A DNA stretch of 64,000 nucleotides from positions 1-64,000 of the forward strand of contig JAUILP010000013.1 of NCBI GenBank assembly GCA_030432875.1, given 5' to 3'. A model generated the notes under the pieces. That model saw only the letters and a program-made list of their open reading frames with translations, searched no databases and was not told where the DNA came from. Positions 51,869 through 61,649 of this stretch are shown here, piece by piece; position 1 is the stretch's first letter; the number at the start of each line of letters is the position of its first letter. The translations under genes were made by a program, and so were the position numbers. The stretch comes from Oligoflexia bacterium. GTDB lineage: Bacteria > Bdellovibrionota_B > Oligoflexia > Oligoflexales > JAGOVF01.

Positions 51869-54320
51869 TCACCTATTTTCAAACATCATCCGCCGTCTAG
51901 CGTCTTTACTACGTCCGCTATTTAGGATAACGCTTCACCATGAAAATTTAGCCACTGACTTTGCACTTCTGCCTAACCAGCCCGTGTGCTATGTCATCAA
52001 ATATCAATCCGCAATTGAAGCCATGCTTTTAGAATCAATTTGTAAACAGCATGATTTACCACCCCCGCACTACCTTCCTGAACCGAGCCTCACAGGCGCT
52101 AAAGGAACTTATATTTTTTTACAAAAAAGAGGCTGGCTAAAAACAACCAATAAAAATCCAGCCCCGCCAGCCCCCCTGAATAATATAGTTAGCTATGGAA
52201 AAATTCACCCTGAATACAATATGCAGTTTGTACCCGTTCATATTTATTGGGGACGAAATCCTGGCAAAGAAGATTCGGCTCTAAAGCTTCTTTTTTTCGA
52301 CGATGAGTTCTCGGGATTGGTTCAACGGTTTTTAACCATTATTTATCAAGCACGCCGGGTACAGGTTCGCTTTGGGCAAGCACTTAAACTGCAAGACATC
52401 TACAATGATAAAATCTCCGCGGAAGATGCTGCGAAAAAACTAAAACGCATTATTCGCGTTCATTTTAGGAATATTCGCACGGCACTCCTGGGGCCTCAAT
52501 TATATACGGTAGAGTTGGCTACGCGAAGCATATTGCGCGCTCCAGCAATCAAGCAAGCACTTGAAGATCAGAGCAGACGGACAGGTCAAACCAACAATAA
52601 ACTGGATTTGCAAGCGCAAAAAATTATTCGTGAAATATCAGCGGACACGTCCTACTCTTTTGTTCGGTTTTTTGATATTGTTCTACCCCGCTTATTTCGT
52701 ATTCTTTATGACGGCGTAGATATCAAAAATGGTGATTACCTCCGGCAGCTTGCGGAGACTCATACGCTTGTTTATCTTCCGTGCCATCGTAGCCACGTTG
52801 ATTATCTTTTAGTTGGTTTTTTTATCCATGCTTTTGGTTTAATGAGTCCGCATATAGGCGGGGGTGACAATCTCAATTTTTGGCCTGTTGGCCCCTTACT
52901 TCGCCGTGCTGGAGCCTTTTTTTTGCGGCGAAAATTTGGCGGTAATCGACTCTATTCGGCTATTTTTAACGAATATATTCACTACCTCATTTCCAAGGGC
53001 CACCCTCTTGCGTTTTTTCCTGAGGGGGGTCGCAGCCGTACCGGATTTCTATTGCAACCCAAGACCGGTATGCTCGCGATGGTCGTTCATAGCTTCCTTA
53101 GAAACAGAAAACCCATCGCTCTAATTCCCATATCTATCACCTATGACCAAGTCATTGAAGTGGAAACATACCAAAAAGAATTGTCGGGAAGTAAAAAGGA
53201 AAAAGAGAATATAAGCGGACTATTAAAAGCCACCCGAGTGCTGCGAAAAAAACACGGAAAAGCTTACCTAAAATTTGGATCTCCCATTGATTTGGAAAAT
53301 TACTTCGACGAACACTTACCCAATTGGCGCGATCTCGATGGCGGTGAAATTGTGCGTCCGAGCTGGCTTTCACAGCATGTTGCGGAACTCGCAAAACTCA
53401 ATTTTGAGCGGATCAATGATGCTACCGTAATAAGCCCAGTCGCTTTGATCGTTGCGATTATCCTAGCAACACCTCAGCGTGCCCTCTCTGAAGATGATTT
53501 ATTGGACGCCTTTACATTGTTCAAAAATTTTCTTATCAAAGCTCACGACCAAAAACAAATTGAAGTCTCCTGCGACGATCCTCAGGCAGCCTTAGCAAGT
53601 GCCTTAACTTATAGCAAAGTCATGCAGCACGGCAGTAGCTTTGGCAACGTATATCATATTTCTGAGGAAGACAGCTTATCTCTGTACTATTATAAAAACA
53701 ACATTACTCATTTGCTTGCGACAGGCTCGATGATTGCGAGTTTTTTCAGTTACAATGACCATATGAAACGGTCTGAGTTAATCAGTTTTTCTTCCCAAAT
53801 TGTTGATTTTTTACAGGACGAACTGTTCATCTCCTCACCCAAAACCTCAGCAAATCTTATTGAACATACGCTAAATTGCTTAATTGAATTAAAATTGTTG
53901 AATCTGAGTGACACTAAAGAGCTAATTTTTAGGCCACCGCCCCATGAAAAAGCCTTTATGCAGCTGCAAATACTTGCACGCATTGCAGGTGGCCTTCATC
54001 AGCAGCTAGCCATTATTGCAACCACCCTTGAAGCGAGAATTTCACTAAAGATACCCACAAGCATAGACGAAATTATTAAGGAAAGTCAAAGCGTTGCAGA
54101 CCGATTCACAATTTTGGGCGGCATCCCCGGGCAGCATGGCATACCCAGAGATTTTGGTTATGATTTTTATTATGAACTCGTAAAAACTGGCAAAATTTCT
54201 ATTGATGAATCAGGCATTATCCATGGGTCAGAATCGTTTTTAGAACTAGAAATCGGGCTAAAAAAAATGCTCTCTCCAGACATCGTGACGAGCCTACTGC
54301 GGTACAAAGGCTCACTATAA
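51858..54320 (+). CDS. plsB: Glycerol-3-phosphate acyltransferase PlsB
   Basis: About 820 residues. The ATG at 51858 overlaps the end of panC by 11 bases; the track's earlier start (51843) is a TTG with no better ribosome site. Acyltransferase blocks: LPCHRSHVDYLLVGFF (H-x4-D, near 308), GGDNLNFWPVGPLLRRAGAFFLRR, FFPEGGRSRTG near 388 and IALIPISITYDQVIE. Length and order fit the membrane-associated PlsB that makes lysophosphatidic acid from acyl-CoA or acyl-ACP. The N-terminal 250 residues are the family's helical region. Confidence 0.95.
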   Translation: MKRNHLFSNIIRRLASLLRPLFRITLHHENLATDFALLPNQPVCYVIKYQSAIEAMLLESICKQHDLPPPHYLPEPSLTGAKGTYIFLQKRGWLKTTNKNPAPPAPLNNIVSYGKIHPEYNMQFVPVHIYWGRNPGKEDSALKLLFFDDEFSGLVQRFLTIIYQARRVQVRFGQALKLQDIYNDKISAEDAAKKLKRIIRVHFRNIRTALLGPQLYTVELATRSILRAPAIKQALEDQSRRTGQTNNKLDLQAQKIIREISADTSYSFVRFFDIVLPRLFRILYDGVDIKNGDYLRQLAETHTLVYLPCHRSHVDYLLVGFFIHAFGLMSPHIGGGDNLNFWPVGPLLRRAGAFFLRRKFGGNRLYSAIFNEYIHYLISKGHPLAFFPEGGRSRTGFLLQPKTGMLAMVVHSFLRNRKPIALIPISITYDQVIEVETYQKELSGSKKEKENISGLLKATRVLRKKHGKAYLKFGSPIDLENYFDEHLPNWRDLDGGEIVRPSWLSQHVAELAKLNFERINDATVISPVALIVAIILATPQRALSEDDLLDAFTLFKNFLIKAHDQKQIEVSCDDPQAALASALTYSKVMQHGSSFGNVYHISEEDSLSLYYYKNNITHLLATGSMIASFFSYNDHMKRSELISFSSQIVDFLQDELFISSPKTSANLIEHTLNCLIELKLLNLSDTKELIFRPPPHEKAFMQLQILARIAGGLHQQLAIIATTLEARISLKIPTSIDEIIKESQSVADRFTILGGIPGQHGIPRDFGYDFYYELVKTGKISIDESGIIHGSESFLELEIGLKKMLSPDIVTSLLRYKGSL

Positions 54321-54374
54321 ATAGCAATTTGTCTTTATAAAAAATCGAAACATAGATCATTTCCGAGGTAATTT

Positions 54375-55580
54375 TTGAAACATAAAAAGTCATTCGATGA
54401 TTTTGAAAATTTGGAAAAATTTGAGAGGATGCGCGGCTCTCACAAGATCAAAACCAAGAATAAAGAACCGTTATTTCTTAATGAAAACCTATGGAAAAAA
54501 ATTTCCGATAAAAAAAATTTTGCGGCACGCGTTGTTGAAGTCCACAAGCGTTATGCCTTTGTCTCTTCTGAAAAGACGTTGGGGCGCATCAAAACGAATG
54601 ATGTTTGGTTGGCAACCGTGGCAAAAAAGTTTTTGATTGAAGAACGCAAGGAACGCAATTTTGTTGCCGTAGGAGACCGCGTACTCTGCAGCCCTGACAG
54701 CAAAAGGCCTACCACTTCTGGCAACGAGGATGATCTGCCGCGCTGCGTTATTCAGGCCATTGCCCCAAGGTCAAACGAAATTGCCCGAATGGACCCTCTT
54801 TTAGAGTCACGACGCCATATTATAGCAAGCAATATCGATACCCTATTCGTCGTCGCGAGCTTGTGGTTCCCTCGGGTGCGCTGGGGGCTAATTGACCGCT
54901 ATATAGCGCTAGCAGAGCTCGAAAAGATTCCTGTCGCCATCATCCTCAATAAAGCAGATTTATTCAGCAAAGATCACTGCTCAGATAGCTTTATACAAAA
55001 AGCAGAGGAACGAATTGCCAATTATAAAACAATAGGTTATCCCGTCTATTTGACTTCGGCCCATCAAAATGATTTTTTAACGTCAAAAGAATATAAACAA
55101 ATAACTAAGCAAATGAAGGGAAAAATTTCGCTATTCACTGGCCATTCCGGCGTCGGTAAATCTACACTGGTCAATGCCTTTGATCCCCAAATAATTCAGG
55201 TGGTTGAACCCGATGAAAATATTTTTTACAAAGGACGGCACACTACCAGCTACACGAGCTTCATTAAACTCGGTACGGGTGGCTTTATTATAGACACTCC
55301 GGGAATTCGCAGTTTTAGGCTTCCTAAGGTGTCTCCCCAGGAACTTGCCTATGCCTTTAAAGAATTTCGCCCTTTAATTTCGTCTTGTAAATATCGCCAG
55401 TGCTGCCACAATGAGGAGCCTGAATGTGGCATCAAAGATGCCCTCGATGCCGGAAATCTATACAAAGATCGCTACCTGAGTTATCTTTCGATTTTGCTTG
55501 GGACAAGTGGCCGCAAGGGACGTCTTCGTGATCAGGAAGATATAGATGTTGATATTGATACAGACATTGAATCCTCTTGA
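54375..55580 (+). CDS. rsgA: Ribosome small-subunit-dependent GTPase A
   Basis: 401 residues from a TTG at 54375 preceded by GAGGTAA. The order is circularly permuted as in RsgA: OB domain (60-130), then IILNKADLF (G4, near 190), FTGHSGVGKSTLVNAF (G1, near 255), GRHTTSYT (G2 region) and IIDTPGIRSFRLP (G3, near 306). The C-terminal zinc site CKYRQCCHNEEPECGIK has an extra Cys. A basic N-terminal extension and an acidic tail (DIDVDIDTDIESS) are not typical. It helps late maturation of the 30S subunit. Confidence 0.95.
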   Translation: MKHKKSFDDFENLEKFERMRGSHKIKTKNKEPLFLNENLWKKISDKKNFAARVVEVHKRYAFVSSEKTLGRIKTNDVWLATVAKKFLIEERKERNFVAVGDRVLCSPDSKRPTTSGNEDDLPRCVIQAIAPRSNEIARMDPLLESRRHIIASNIDTLFVVASLWFPRVRWGLIDRYIALAELEKIPVAIILNKADLFSKDHCSDSFIQKAEERIANYKTIGYPVYLTSAHQNDFLTSKEYKQITKQMKGKISLFTGHSGVGKSTLVNAFDPQIIQVVEPDENIFYKGRHTTSYTSFIKLGTGGFIIDTPGIRSFRLPKVSPQELAYAFKEFRPLISSCKYRQCCHNEEPECGIKDALDAGNLYKDRYLSYLSILLGTSGRKGRLRDQEDIDVDIDTDIESS

Positions 55581-55684
55581 GACTGAATTTGACGCTACAA
55601 GCATTGAATAGGATGCAAAAAGCATGTGACGCTTGGAGTTTGGCATTATTAATATACTAAAATGAAACAATTAGGGAGATCTCT

Positions 55685-56851
55685 ATGAACCAAAATTATG
55701 GATTTGCTGAATCTGAAGAAATTAAGTTATTAAGAGATACCGTTAGAAAATTTGCCCAGCAGCAAATTGCGCCTCGTGCTCAAGAATTAGATGAAAAAGA
55801 GCATTTTTCTGAAGAACTCACGCGCAGCATGGGTGAACTGGGTCTTTTTGGGACGATTGTCAGCACTGACTATCAAGGTCAAGGAATGGACTATATATCA
55901 TATATCGTTGCCGTTGAAGAACTTGCGCGTGTCGATGGCTCCCATGCCGCGACGATTGCCGCGCATAACAGTCTGGGAGCGGGGCCGATTTATTACTTTG
56001 GGAGTGATGAACAAAAGAAAAAATATTTGCCCAAACTAGCAACTGGAAACGCCTTATGGGGCTTTGGTTTGACTGAGCCAGATGCAGGAAGCGATGCACA
56101 AAGTAGCAAGACAACCGCACGTTATGATAGCACAACAGATGAGTGGATAATTAACGGGGCCAAAATATTTATTACAAATGCCGCAAGCGATCTCACGATA
56201 GGCGTCACTGTTCAAGCTGTCACTGGGATGCTCGCCAATGGGAAACCAGAATTAACCTGCTTTTTAGTTGAAACTCCTTGCAAGGGACTAAAAGCCACCC
56301 CGATGAAAGACAAAATGATGTGGCGTGCTTCAAATACAGCGCAGCTTTTTTTCGACAATCTGCGCGTTCCCGCTAAAAATATCTTAGGCACTCTTGGACA
56401 GGGATTTAAAATCATGATGAGCACCCTGGACAATGGCCGACTTTCTATAGGAGCCATGGGCCTTGGATGTGCCAAAGGTGCCTATGATCATGCCCTTAAA
56501 TACGCCCAGGAGCGGCAAACATTTGGTAAACCGATAGCAAAACACCAAGCAATCGCCTTTAAGTTAGCTGATATGGCAACCAGAATAGAAGCCGCCGAGC
56601 TACTATTGTATAAAGCCTGTTGGCTAAAGCAAACAGATCAAGCCTTTGAGAAGCTTGCCTGCATGGCAAAACTATACTGTTCCGAGGCTGCCGAGTTTTG
56701 TGCACGAGAAGGCCAGCAGATTTTTGGTGGCTATGGCCTTATGAAAGAGTATCCTATTGAGCGTTTTTATAGAGATGCGGCACTTTTAAGAATTGGTGAA
56801 GGTACTAGCGAAATTCAGCGGCTGGTGATATCACGATATATAGGTTGCTAA
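55685..56851 (+). CDS. Acyl-CoA dehydrogenase
   Basis: 388 residues, short/medium-chain type. Blocks: DTVRKFAQQQIAPRAQELDE, GFGLTEPDAGSDAQSSKTTA (flavin contact), WIINGAKIFITNA, YAQERQTFGKPIAKHQAIAFKLADM, QIFGGYGLMKEYPIERFYRDA and LLRIGEGTSEIQRLVISR with the catalytic Glu. It oxidises acyl-CoA to enoyl-CoA, passing electrons to ETF. AGGGAGATCTCT precedes the ATG. Chain preference is not clear. With the E1 and thioesterase genes it hints at branched-chain or fatty-acid use. Confidence 0.95.
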   Translation: MNQNYGFAESEEIKLLRDTVRKFAQQQIAPRAQELDEKEHFSEELTRSMGELGLFGTIVSTDYQGQGMDYISYIVAVEELARVDGSHAATIAAHNSLGAGPIYYFGSDEQKKKYLPKLATGNALWGFGLTEPDAGSDAQSSKTTARYDSTTDEWIINGAKIFITNAASDLTIGVTVQAVTGMLANGKPELTCFLVETPCKGLKATPMKDKMMWRASNTAQLFFDNLRVPAKNILGTLGQGFKIMMSTLDNGRLSIGAMGLGCAKGAYDHALKYAQERQTFGKPIAKHQAIAFKLADMATRIEAAELLLYKACWLKQTDQAFEKLACMAKLYCSEAAEFCAREGQQIFGGYGLMKEYPIERFYRDAALLRIGEGTSEIQRLVISRYIGC

Positions 56852-56854
56852 TTA

Positions 56855-57865
56855 ATGGCATGGTGTTTGCGATTTTTTTTATTTCTTAGAGTCCACAAAT
56901 TAAGCATCCTGGCGTTATTGTTAGGCGCCAGTGGATGCGTTTATTTTTCTAATTTTGGCAGCAATCAATATGACGCGAATCCGCTGACCATACAAACCAT
57001 CAGCCTATTTAACCAAAAAGTCAGCCCCGCGGCTCCTGCGCCATCCTTGAATGGTGATTGGATTTTTCGGCGAAAACGTTTAAGCAAAATAAGCATGGAA
57101 ATTGCTCGTGCCAAGCCTGATATCCTATTTTTGCAACAAGTTATGCGCAAAAATGACAACCCTTATGAGAATGATATCCTCATCCTAAAAGAAAATTTGC
57201 AGGCAAATTATCAGGTTTTTTTGCGGCTTTTTGACGACCATCAAGATACTTTGGAAACCGAATATATGGGCATTCTCGTGTCGCCATCGCTTATAACACA
57301 AACAACTGGGGAGGAATCCGATAAAGATTCGACCAGCGCTAACCTACGCCCTTTGATTTTTTCGCAAACAGTTTCTTTCGCGGGAGCCCCGATTCTCCTC
57401 ATCAATGTTTCCTTACCCCATGAGTCTATATTCGATAATGTCACTTATGAAATTTTTCACGAGAAACTTAAGGAAACTATGTCGCGATTCTCATGTCCTA
57501 ATCGCGTTATCATTGCTGGATTTTTTCCGGGGGCTCAATTTCTTACCGACTATAAAAAAATGCTCACAAAACTTCATCTCAAGGAATCACATCTCGGACT
57601 ATGCAAAAGCCAAGAAAGCTGCTTTACCAAAAGCTTACGTAACGAGATATTTCTACGCACGCACAATGGCGAAAAAGAAGAACTTTCCGATCTCATCTTA
57701 GTTTCGCAAAGCACCTTAATCGAATCTTCCTTCCGTGTTTTTGATCAAGCTGAGGATGCTGGAGCCTATTTTCGGCGTTTAGGATTTTCTAAAGTGTTTT
57801 CTTCACGACGCTTTGGCTGGCAAAGCACGCTGCGGCTTCCTAAATGCGGGCAAAACCTCGATTAG
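56855..57865 (+). CDS. Lipoprotein with degenerate endonuclease/exonuclease/phosphatase fold
   Basis: 336 residues. Signal with lipobox (LLLGASGCVYF, Cys near 28). The mature part follows an EEP-type order: TIQTISLFNQKV for the usual N-containing strand, ILFLQQVMR where the family has LQE, RVIIAGFFPGAQF where it has GDFN, LSDLILVS for the DxI strand and SSRRFGWQSTL where SDH is expected. The metal and catalytic Glu, Asp, Asn and His residues are therefore replaced, pointing to a non-catalytic relative. It begins 3 bases after the acyl-CoA dehydrogenase stop. The fold is inferred by eye. Confidence 0.6.
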   Translation: MAWCLRFFLFLRVHKLSILALLLGASGCVYFSNFGSNQYDANPLTIQTISLFNQKVSPAAPAPSLNGDWIFRRKRLSKISMEIARAKPDILFLQQVMRKNDNPYENDILILKENLQANYQVFLRLFDDHQDTLETEYMGILVSPSLITQTTGEESDKDSTSANLRPLIFSQTVSFAGAPILLINVSLPHESIFDNVTYEIFHEKLKETMSRFSCPNRVIIAGFFPGAQFLTDYKKMLTKLHLKESHLGLCKSQESCFTKSLRNEIFLRTHNGEKEELSDLILVSQSTLIESSFRVFDQAEDAGAYFRRLGFSKVFSSRRFGWQSTLRLPKCGQNLD

Positions 57866-57891
57866 GGAATGCTCCTTTCACCTAAATAAGC

Positions 57892-58482
57892 TCATTCCAA
57901 AAAAGTAGAAATACCTGCCATGATCGCTAACCCTAGATGATCGGGCGTACGCGTCCCTCGCCAGCGACTTAAACAAAACAGTGCATTATATCTTCCGAGG
58001 TTATACTCATAGTAAATATTGCCCGCTACACCGACTTCACTTTCCTTGCCAGGATCTTTTTTTGTGCGTCCAGAATCTTTTATAAGCGGCACCAAATAAT
58101 TAATACCAACACCAACAATTAATGTTTGATCAGGATATAAGCGGTAACGCCTGCCAATATTTTGGGAAAGGAAAAAAAATTTTTCCTCCTTTAGACTCTC
58201 ATCAATCGGCAGTAACTCGTAAATTCCCGCATTAAGAATAACTTGCCAAACCTCTTTATAATTAAACCCATAGCCAACTGTCGGGTAAACCCCACCCCCT
58301 TTGTGGGTTCCTATGAGGTGGCCCACAGGATAGGTGCGCAAAAGACCGAGAGTAACGAAGCTACTACTAAAATCAGCTTCAGCAGCACTTTCAGGAGCCG
58401 CAGGTGCTTGTGCTAAGGCAAAAAAGTTTCCGTCAAATAGCATTATGAAAATAAGGATGATTTTTTTAAGTTGTGTGTACAA
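57892..58482 (-). CDS. Secreted protein, probably a small outer-membrane barrel
   Basis: 196 residues. Signal peptide (IILIFIMLFDGNFFALAQA) then an Ala/Glu segment and about ten amphipathic beta strands with alternating aromatic and glycine residues (VYPTVGYGFNYKEVWQVILNAGIYEL, FLSQNIGRRYRLYPDQTLIVGVGINYLVP, GVAGNIYYEYNLG), ending in a hydrophobic strand. The terminal residue is Glu and not the usual Phe, so outer-membrane insertion is uncertain. No family recognised. It converges on the EEP-like gene. Confidence 0.6.
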   Translation of the reverse strand: MYTQLKKIILIFIMLFDGNFFALAQAPAAPESAAEADFSSSFVTLGLLRTYPVGHLIGTHKGGGVYPTVGYGFNYKEVWQVILNAGIYELLPIDESLKEEKFFFLSQNIGRRYRLYPDQTLIVGVGINYLVPLIKDSGRTKKDPGKESEVGVAGNIYYEYNLGRYNALFCLSRWRGTRTPDHLGLAIMAGISTFLE

Positions 58483-58732
58483 ATCTTTATGCGCTCACTT
58501 TGAAGAGGACCCGTGAATTTAGTGTAAAGATAACTTAGCCCATTGCAAATTAGAAATAAATTTATAAGCTTGTATTAAAAGTGTACGCCTAACTTTTCTT
58601 AGATCCATATTGGTTGTCTTTTATTTCTCGGTAACGCCTTATCCCCTAATAACGCCGTAGGCACAAAACCCACAAATAGGTTATAATACCTTACAGTTAT
58701 GCCCTTAGCACTATAAAACCTTAAAAAACGAA

Positions 58733-60070
58733 GTGATCCCTTTGCATACCTCTAAAAAACCAGCAGATCTATTGGTCTTTTTACTCCTGATAAGCACATT
58801 TTTCCCTATTTTTGCGAGCTACGTATTGTTGAGTATCGTGCTTCTACTGATTTTACATCATTACCGCTCACAGCTTTGCCGCCGCCCTTCAATTTTCGCG
58901 ATAAAGTCTGGATTTGTGCTAACAAAAAAATATCTCTCTCGGGGACTTGCGAAAAATTTAGCATTTTATTTGCTATGTATTTCAGTAAGCACCTGTGTCA
59001 GCTATTTCTATTTTTCTGAGCCACCTCAGAGTTTTTTGGCTTGGATTAAGCCTTTAAAACACTATTATTTGAAATTTTTTATAATCTGGATTGTTTTAGA
59101 TCAAGGGGTAAAAGCTTTTCCAAATCTTTCATCGAAAAAACCATTAATAGAAAAATATCTGACGGGATTTCTAGCGATTCTTTTTTGTTACGCAATAGCG
59201 CAACGATGGTTCGGGTTTGATTTAACGCATGGTCTGATGGGTAAATTACCTGAGCACCGTATGACAGGAGACATTTTTCGGGTTTCGGGTTTTATGAGCC
59301 ATCCCCTGACATTTGCCTACAACCTTTCGATAACTATTTTCACCTGGGCCATAATTTTTTTATTTTCTATTAAAAAAGTTGGTTTTAAAAACAATCTTTT
59401 TACCTTGGCTATTTTGTTTTTGTCTTTTTTTCTTCTCTATCTTTCCATGTCTCGGTGGGCCTTGGTCCTCATGATTGGCTTTTTGTTTATCTTAGCGCTA
59501 TTATATTTGCCTTATAAATTCAAATATTTATTTTTTGTTTTGGCCTGTATCAGTCTAGGAACACTCCTAATGGTTGATAAAAGTTTGCTCATGCGCTTCA
59601 AAGAGCTGGGTAATATTCAAAATGTGGATCGTTTTGTGTTTTGGCGCGCCCACTTACACTTGTTTAAACAGTCTATCCTTGTGGGAATAGGGCCGAAAAT
59701 CACTCCTGAACTACTCAGCGAAGTTTATGCCTCACTTAACTATTATGATAAGATATATTCAGCGCACAATATTTTTATTCAGACTTTAGCTAATTTCGGC
59801 CTGATGGGATTTGTGGGATTAATTGGTTTTTTTACCGGTGTTTATAGGCGCCTAAAAAACACCCTTGGTAATCTTGGCAACCCTCAATTTGTCGCCACCA
59901 TGATCATCGGCTTAATGGTTGCGTCCGGATTAATGCAAAATACGTTACTAGACTCCGAATACTTGTACTGTTTGTTTATAAACATCCACTTACTGGCATT
60001 AGCTTCAGAAAACACGGTGGGAGAGAAGCTTAAGAAACATGAATTCCAGCATAAAAATAAACAATCCTGA
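58733..60070 (+). CDS. O-antigen ligase / Wzy-like membrane protein
   Basis: 445 residues from a GTG at 58733. About eleven membrane helices, with the Wzy_C-type block between them: FRVSGFMSHPLTFAYNLSITIF, LYLSMSRWALVLMI (Arg), WRAHLHLFKQSILVGIGPKIT and YSAHNIFIQTLANFGLMGFVGLIGFF (the His-containing ligase loop). Such proteins join or polymerise polyprenyl-linked glycans at the outer face of the inner membrane. The polyprenol-phosphate glycosyltransferase at 41 kb might supply donors; that link is speculative. Its end overlaps the PilZ gene. Confidence 0.85.
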   Translation: MIPLHTSKKPADLLVFLLLISTFFPIFASYVLLSIVLLLILHHYRSQLCRRPSIFAIKSGFVLTKKYLSRGLAKNLAFYLLCISVSTCVSYFYFSEPPQSFLAWIKPLKHYYLKFFIIWIVLDQGVKAFPNLSSKKPLIEKYLTGFLAILFCYAIAQRWFGFDLTHGLMGKLPEHRMTGDIFRVSGFMSHPLTFAYNLSITIFTWAIIFLFSIKKVGFKNNLFTLAILFLSFFLLYLSMSRWALVLMIGFLFILALLYLPYKFKYLFFVLACISLGTLLMVDKSLLMRFKELGNIQNVDRFVFWRAHLHLFKQSILVGIGPKITPELLSEVYASLNYYDKIYSAHNIFIQTLANFGLMGFVGLIGFFTGVYRRLKNTLGNLGNPQFVATMIIGLMVASGLMQNTLLDSEYLYCLFINIHLLALASENTVGEKLKKHEFQHKNKQS

Positions 60071-60812
60071 GCGTATTCGTAGAATTCTTCAAAGAATTTG
60101 TGAGTCGAATTTACAAATATTTTTAAAAACCAGCCCTCAGTCACACATTAGTATTAGAGGAACGACCCAGTACTTATACGCAAACAATAACCCACCACAA
60201 ATGCTCATAACAAAGGTATCTGCACGCGGAATAGAGATATTGAGGGACGTTAAAAATGTCCAAATTGAATTTAGCATGATGTCGACTAAGGTACTTTTTT
60301 CCTGCCAGTTGATTAGTATTACGGGAAACTCTCTCTATGTTTCAATTCCAGAACAATTAGTCAGTATTGAACGCAGAAAGAATACGAGATATCCCACGAC
60401 TATTGATAATTCCCCTTACATGAATCTGGATTTTCTTAACGAAAATTATTGCAAGCCTCTCTCTATGCCGGTAGTTCCTTGTTACGACTTTTTAAAAAAT
60501 CGTTTGCGCGTCGCAGACCTTAGCCTTGGGGGATTTTGCGTCGTTAGCGATTTCCCAATCTTTCAAAATCAACTTGAAATCGGAAAAATAGATATCGCGT
60601 CAAAAATGATACTCCCTATGATTGGAGAGTTCATCACGCCAGTAGAAATTCGCTGGGTCAAAAAAGTCAAAGAACATCTTCAAGGCAGCTCTGGGAAAGC
60701 CCATATAACTTATAAGTTCGGGATACAATTTTTGGAAGATCAATTGACAAATGAAAAAAAACAAAAGATTTTGCAATTTATCAACATCATTGATTCTGCA
60801 CAAGCCATTTAA
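60039..60812 (+). CDS. YcgR-like PilZ protein
   Basis: 257 residues. The first 110 residues look like a YcgR N-terminal beta domain. The PilZ domain follows, with ISIERRKNTRYPT (RxxxR) and RVADLSLGGFCVVSD (DxSxxG), so both cyclic di-GMP motifs are present. The start codon lies inside the O-antigen-ligase-like gene (32-base overlap), suggesting coupled translation and a possible cyclic di-GMP control of glycan assembly. A later start cannot be excluded. Confidence 0.82.
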   Translation: MNSSIKINNPERIRRILQRICESNLQIFLKTSPQSHISIRGTTQYLYANNNPPQMLITKVSARGIEILRDVKNVQIEFSMMSTKVLFSCQLISITGNSLYVSIPEQLVSIERRKNTRYPTTIDNSPYMNLDFLNENYCKPLSMPVVPCYDFLKNRLRVADLSLGGFCVVSDFPIFQNQLEIGKIDIASKMILPMIGEFITPVEIRWVKKVKEHLQGSSGKAHITYKFGIQFLEDQLTNEKKQKILQFINIIDSAQAI

Positions 60813-60827
60813 ATTGGGAATTTAATA

Positions 60828-61649
60828 ATGTTAAAGATTAGAAATACCTTTCAATTTATTGTTGTCGTCCTTTATATTTTAGTTTCTGCTTGTTCTTTTA
60901 GCAAAAGCGCAGGCTCAGACGACGCGCTTGAAGAAGAAGCTGAAAATAATCTTAGCTCCGGAGATGAAGTAGAGACACCTTCCAACCATACTAAAAAGAA
61001 ACCGCGCAAGACTGACCTTGATAAAATAAATTTGCGATTAGCTCAGCTTTGGACTCGCCTTGATGACTTGGAATTGCGGGTCAATCAAACAATAGAATCA
61101 CAAAAAGTTCTTGAAAAAAGTTTGTTACTTGGTATTACGCCCAAGTCGGTGAGTTCTAATGGGTTCTCCTCTGGAGATGCCCAAGAAAATACCCAAAGCG
61201 CGGATATTGCTTCTGTTCCCAAGGAATCCCCGCCACCTCAAATTGAACGAGCGAATGAAAACTCTCTTGAAGATTTTGAGTCTTCTTTTGCCCAAGCACT
61301 TTCCTATTACCGTTCTGGAGACTTTGGCAAAGCCGTCGTTGAGCTCAACCAGTTAAAGAAAATATTTGGCGATCAAGTAAAAGAAGGCATACATCTTTAC
61401 TGGCTTGGAAAAAGTTGGATTAGCTTAAATGACTTTTCTGCGGCTGAACGTTATATAAAGGATTATATAGATAAATTTCCGGCAAGCCCGCTGATTCCCC
61501 GAGCGAAACTTGATCTTGCCCGTGCAAAATATCGTGGTGGCAAGGCCAAACAGGCCGTTTCACTCCTGAAGGGAATCATTGATGATTATCCTGAAGAAGA
61601 TGTTGCAGAAATGGCCCGCTTAGAGCTAGAAAGACAAAGGCGAAATTGA
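60828..61649 (+). CDS. TPR lipoprotein, CpoB/YbgF-like
   Basis: 273 residues. Lipobox YILVSACSF (Cys near 22), an acidic linker, a short coiled coil (INLRLAQLWTRLDDLELRVNQTIES) and then a TPR region from about 150: FAQALSYYRSGDFGKAVVELNQL, YWLGKSWISLNDFSAAERYIKDYIDKFPASPLIPRAKLDLARAKYRGG. Coiled coil plus this TPR type is the CpoB plan, which couples wall synthesis and outer-membrane constriction, but CpoB itself is not a lipoprotein. No tol-pal genes are near. It overlaps the next gene by 4 bases. Confidence 0.8.
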   Translation: MLKIRNTFQFIVVVLYILVSACSFSKSAGSDDALEEEAENNLSSGDEVETPSNHTKKKPRKTDLDKINLRLAQLWTRLDDLELRVNQTIESQKVLEKSLLLGITPKSVSSNGFSSGDAQENTQSADIASVPKESPPPQIERANENSLEDFESSFAQALSYYRSGDFGKAVVELNQLKKIFGDQVKEGIHLYWLGKSWISLNDFSAAERYIKDYIDKFPASPLIPRAKLDLARAKYRGGKAKQAVSLLKGIIDDYPEEDVAEMARLELERQRRN

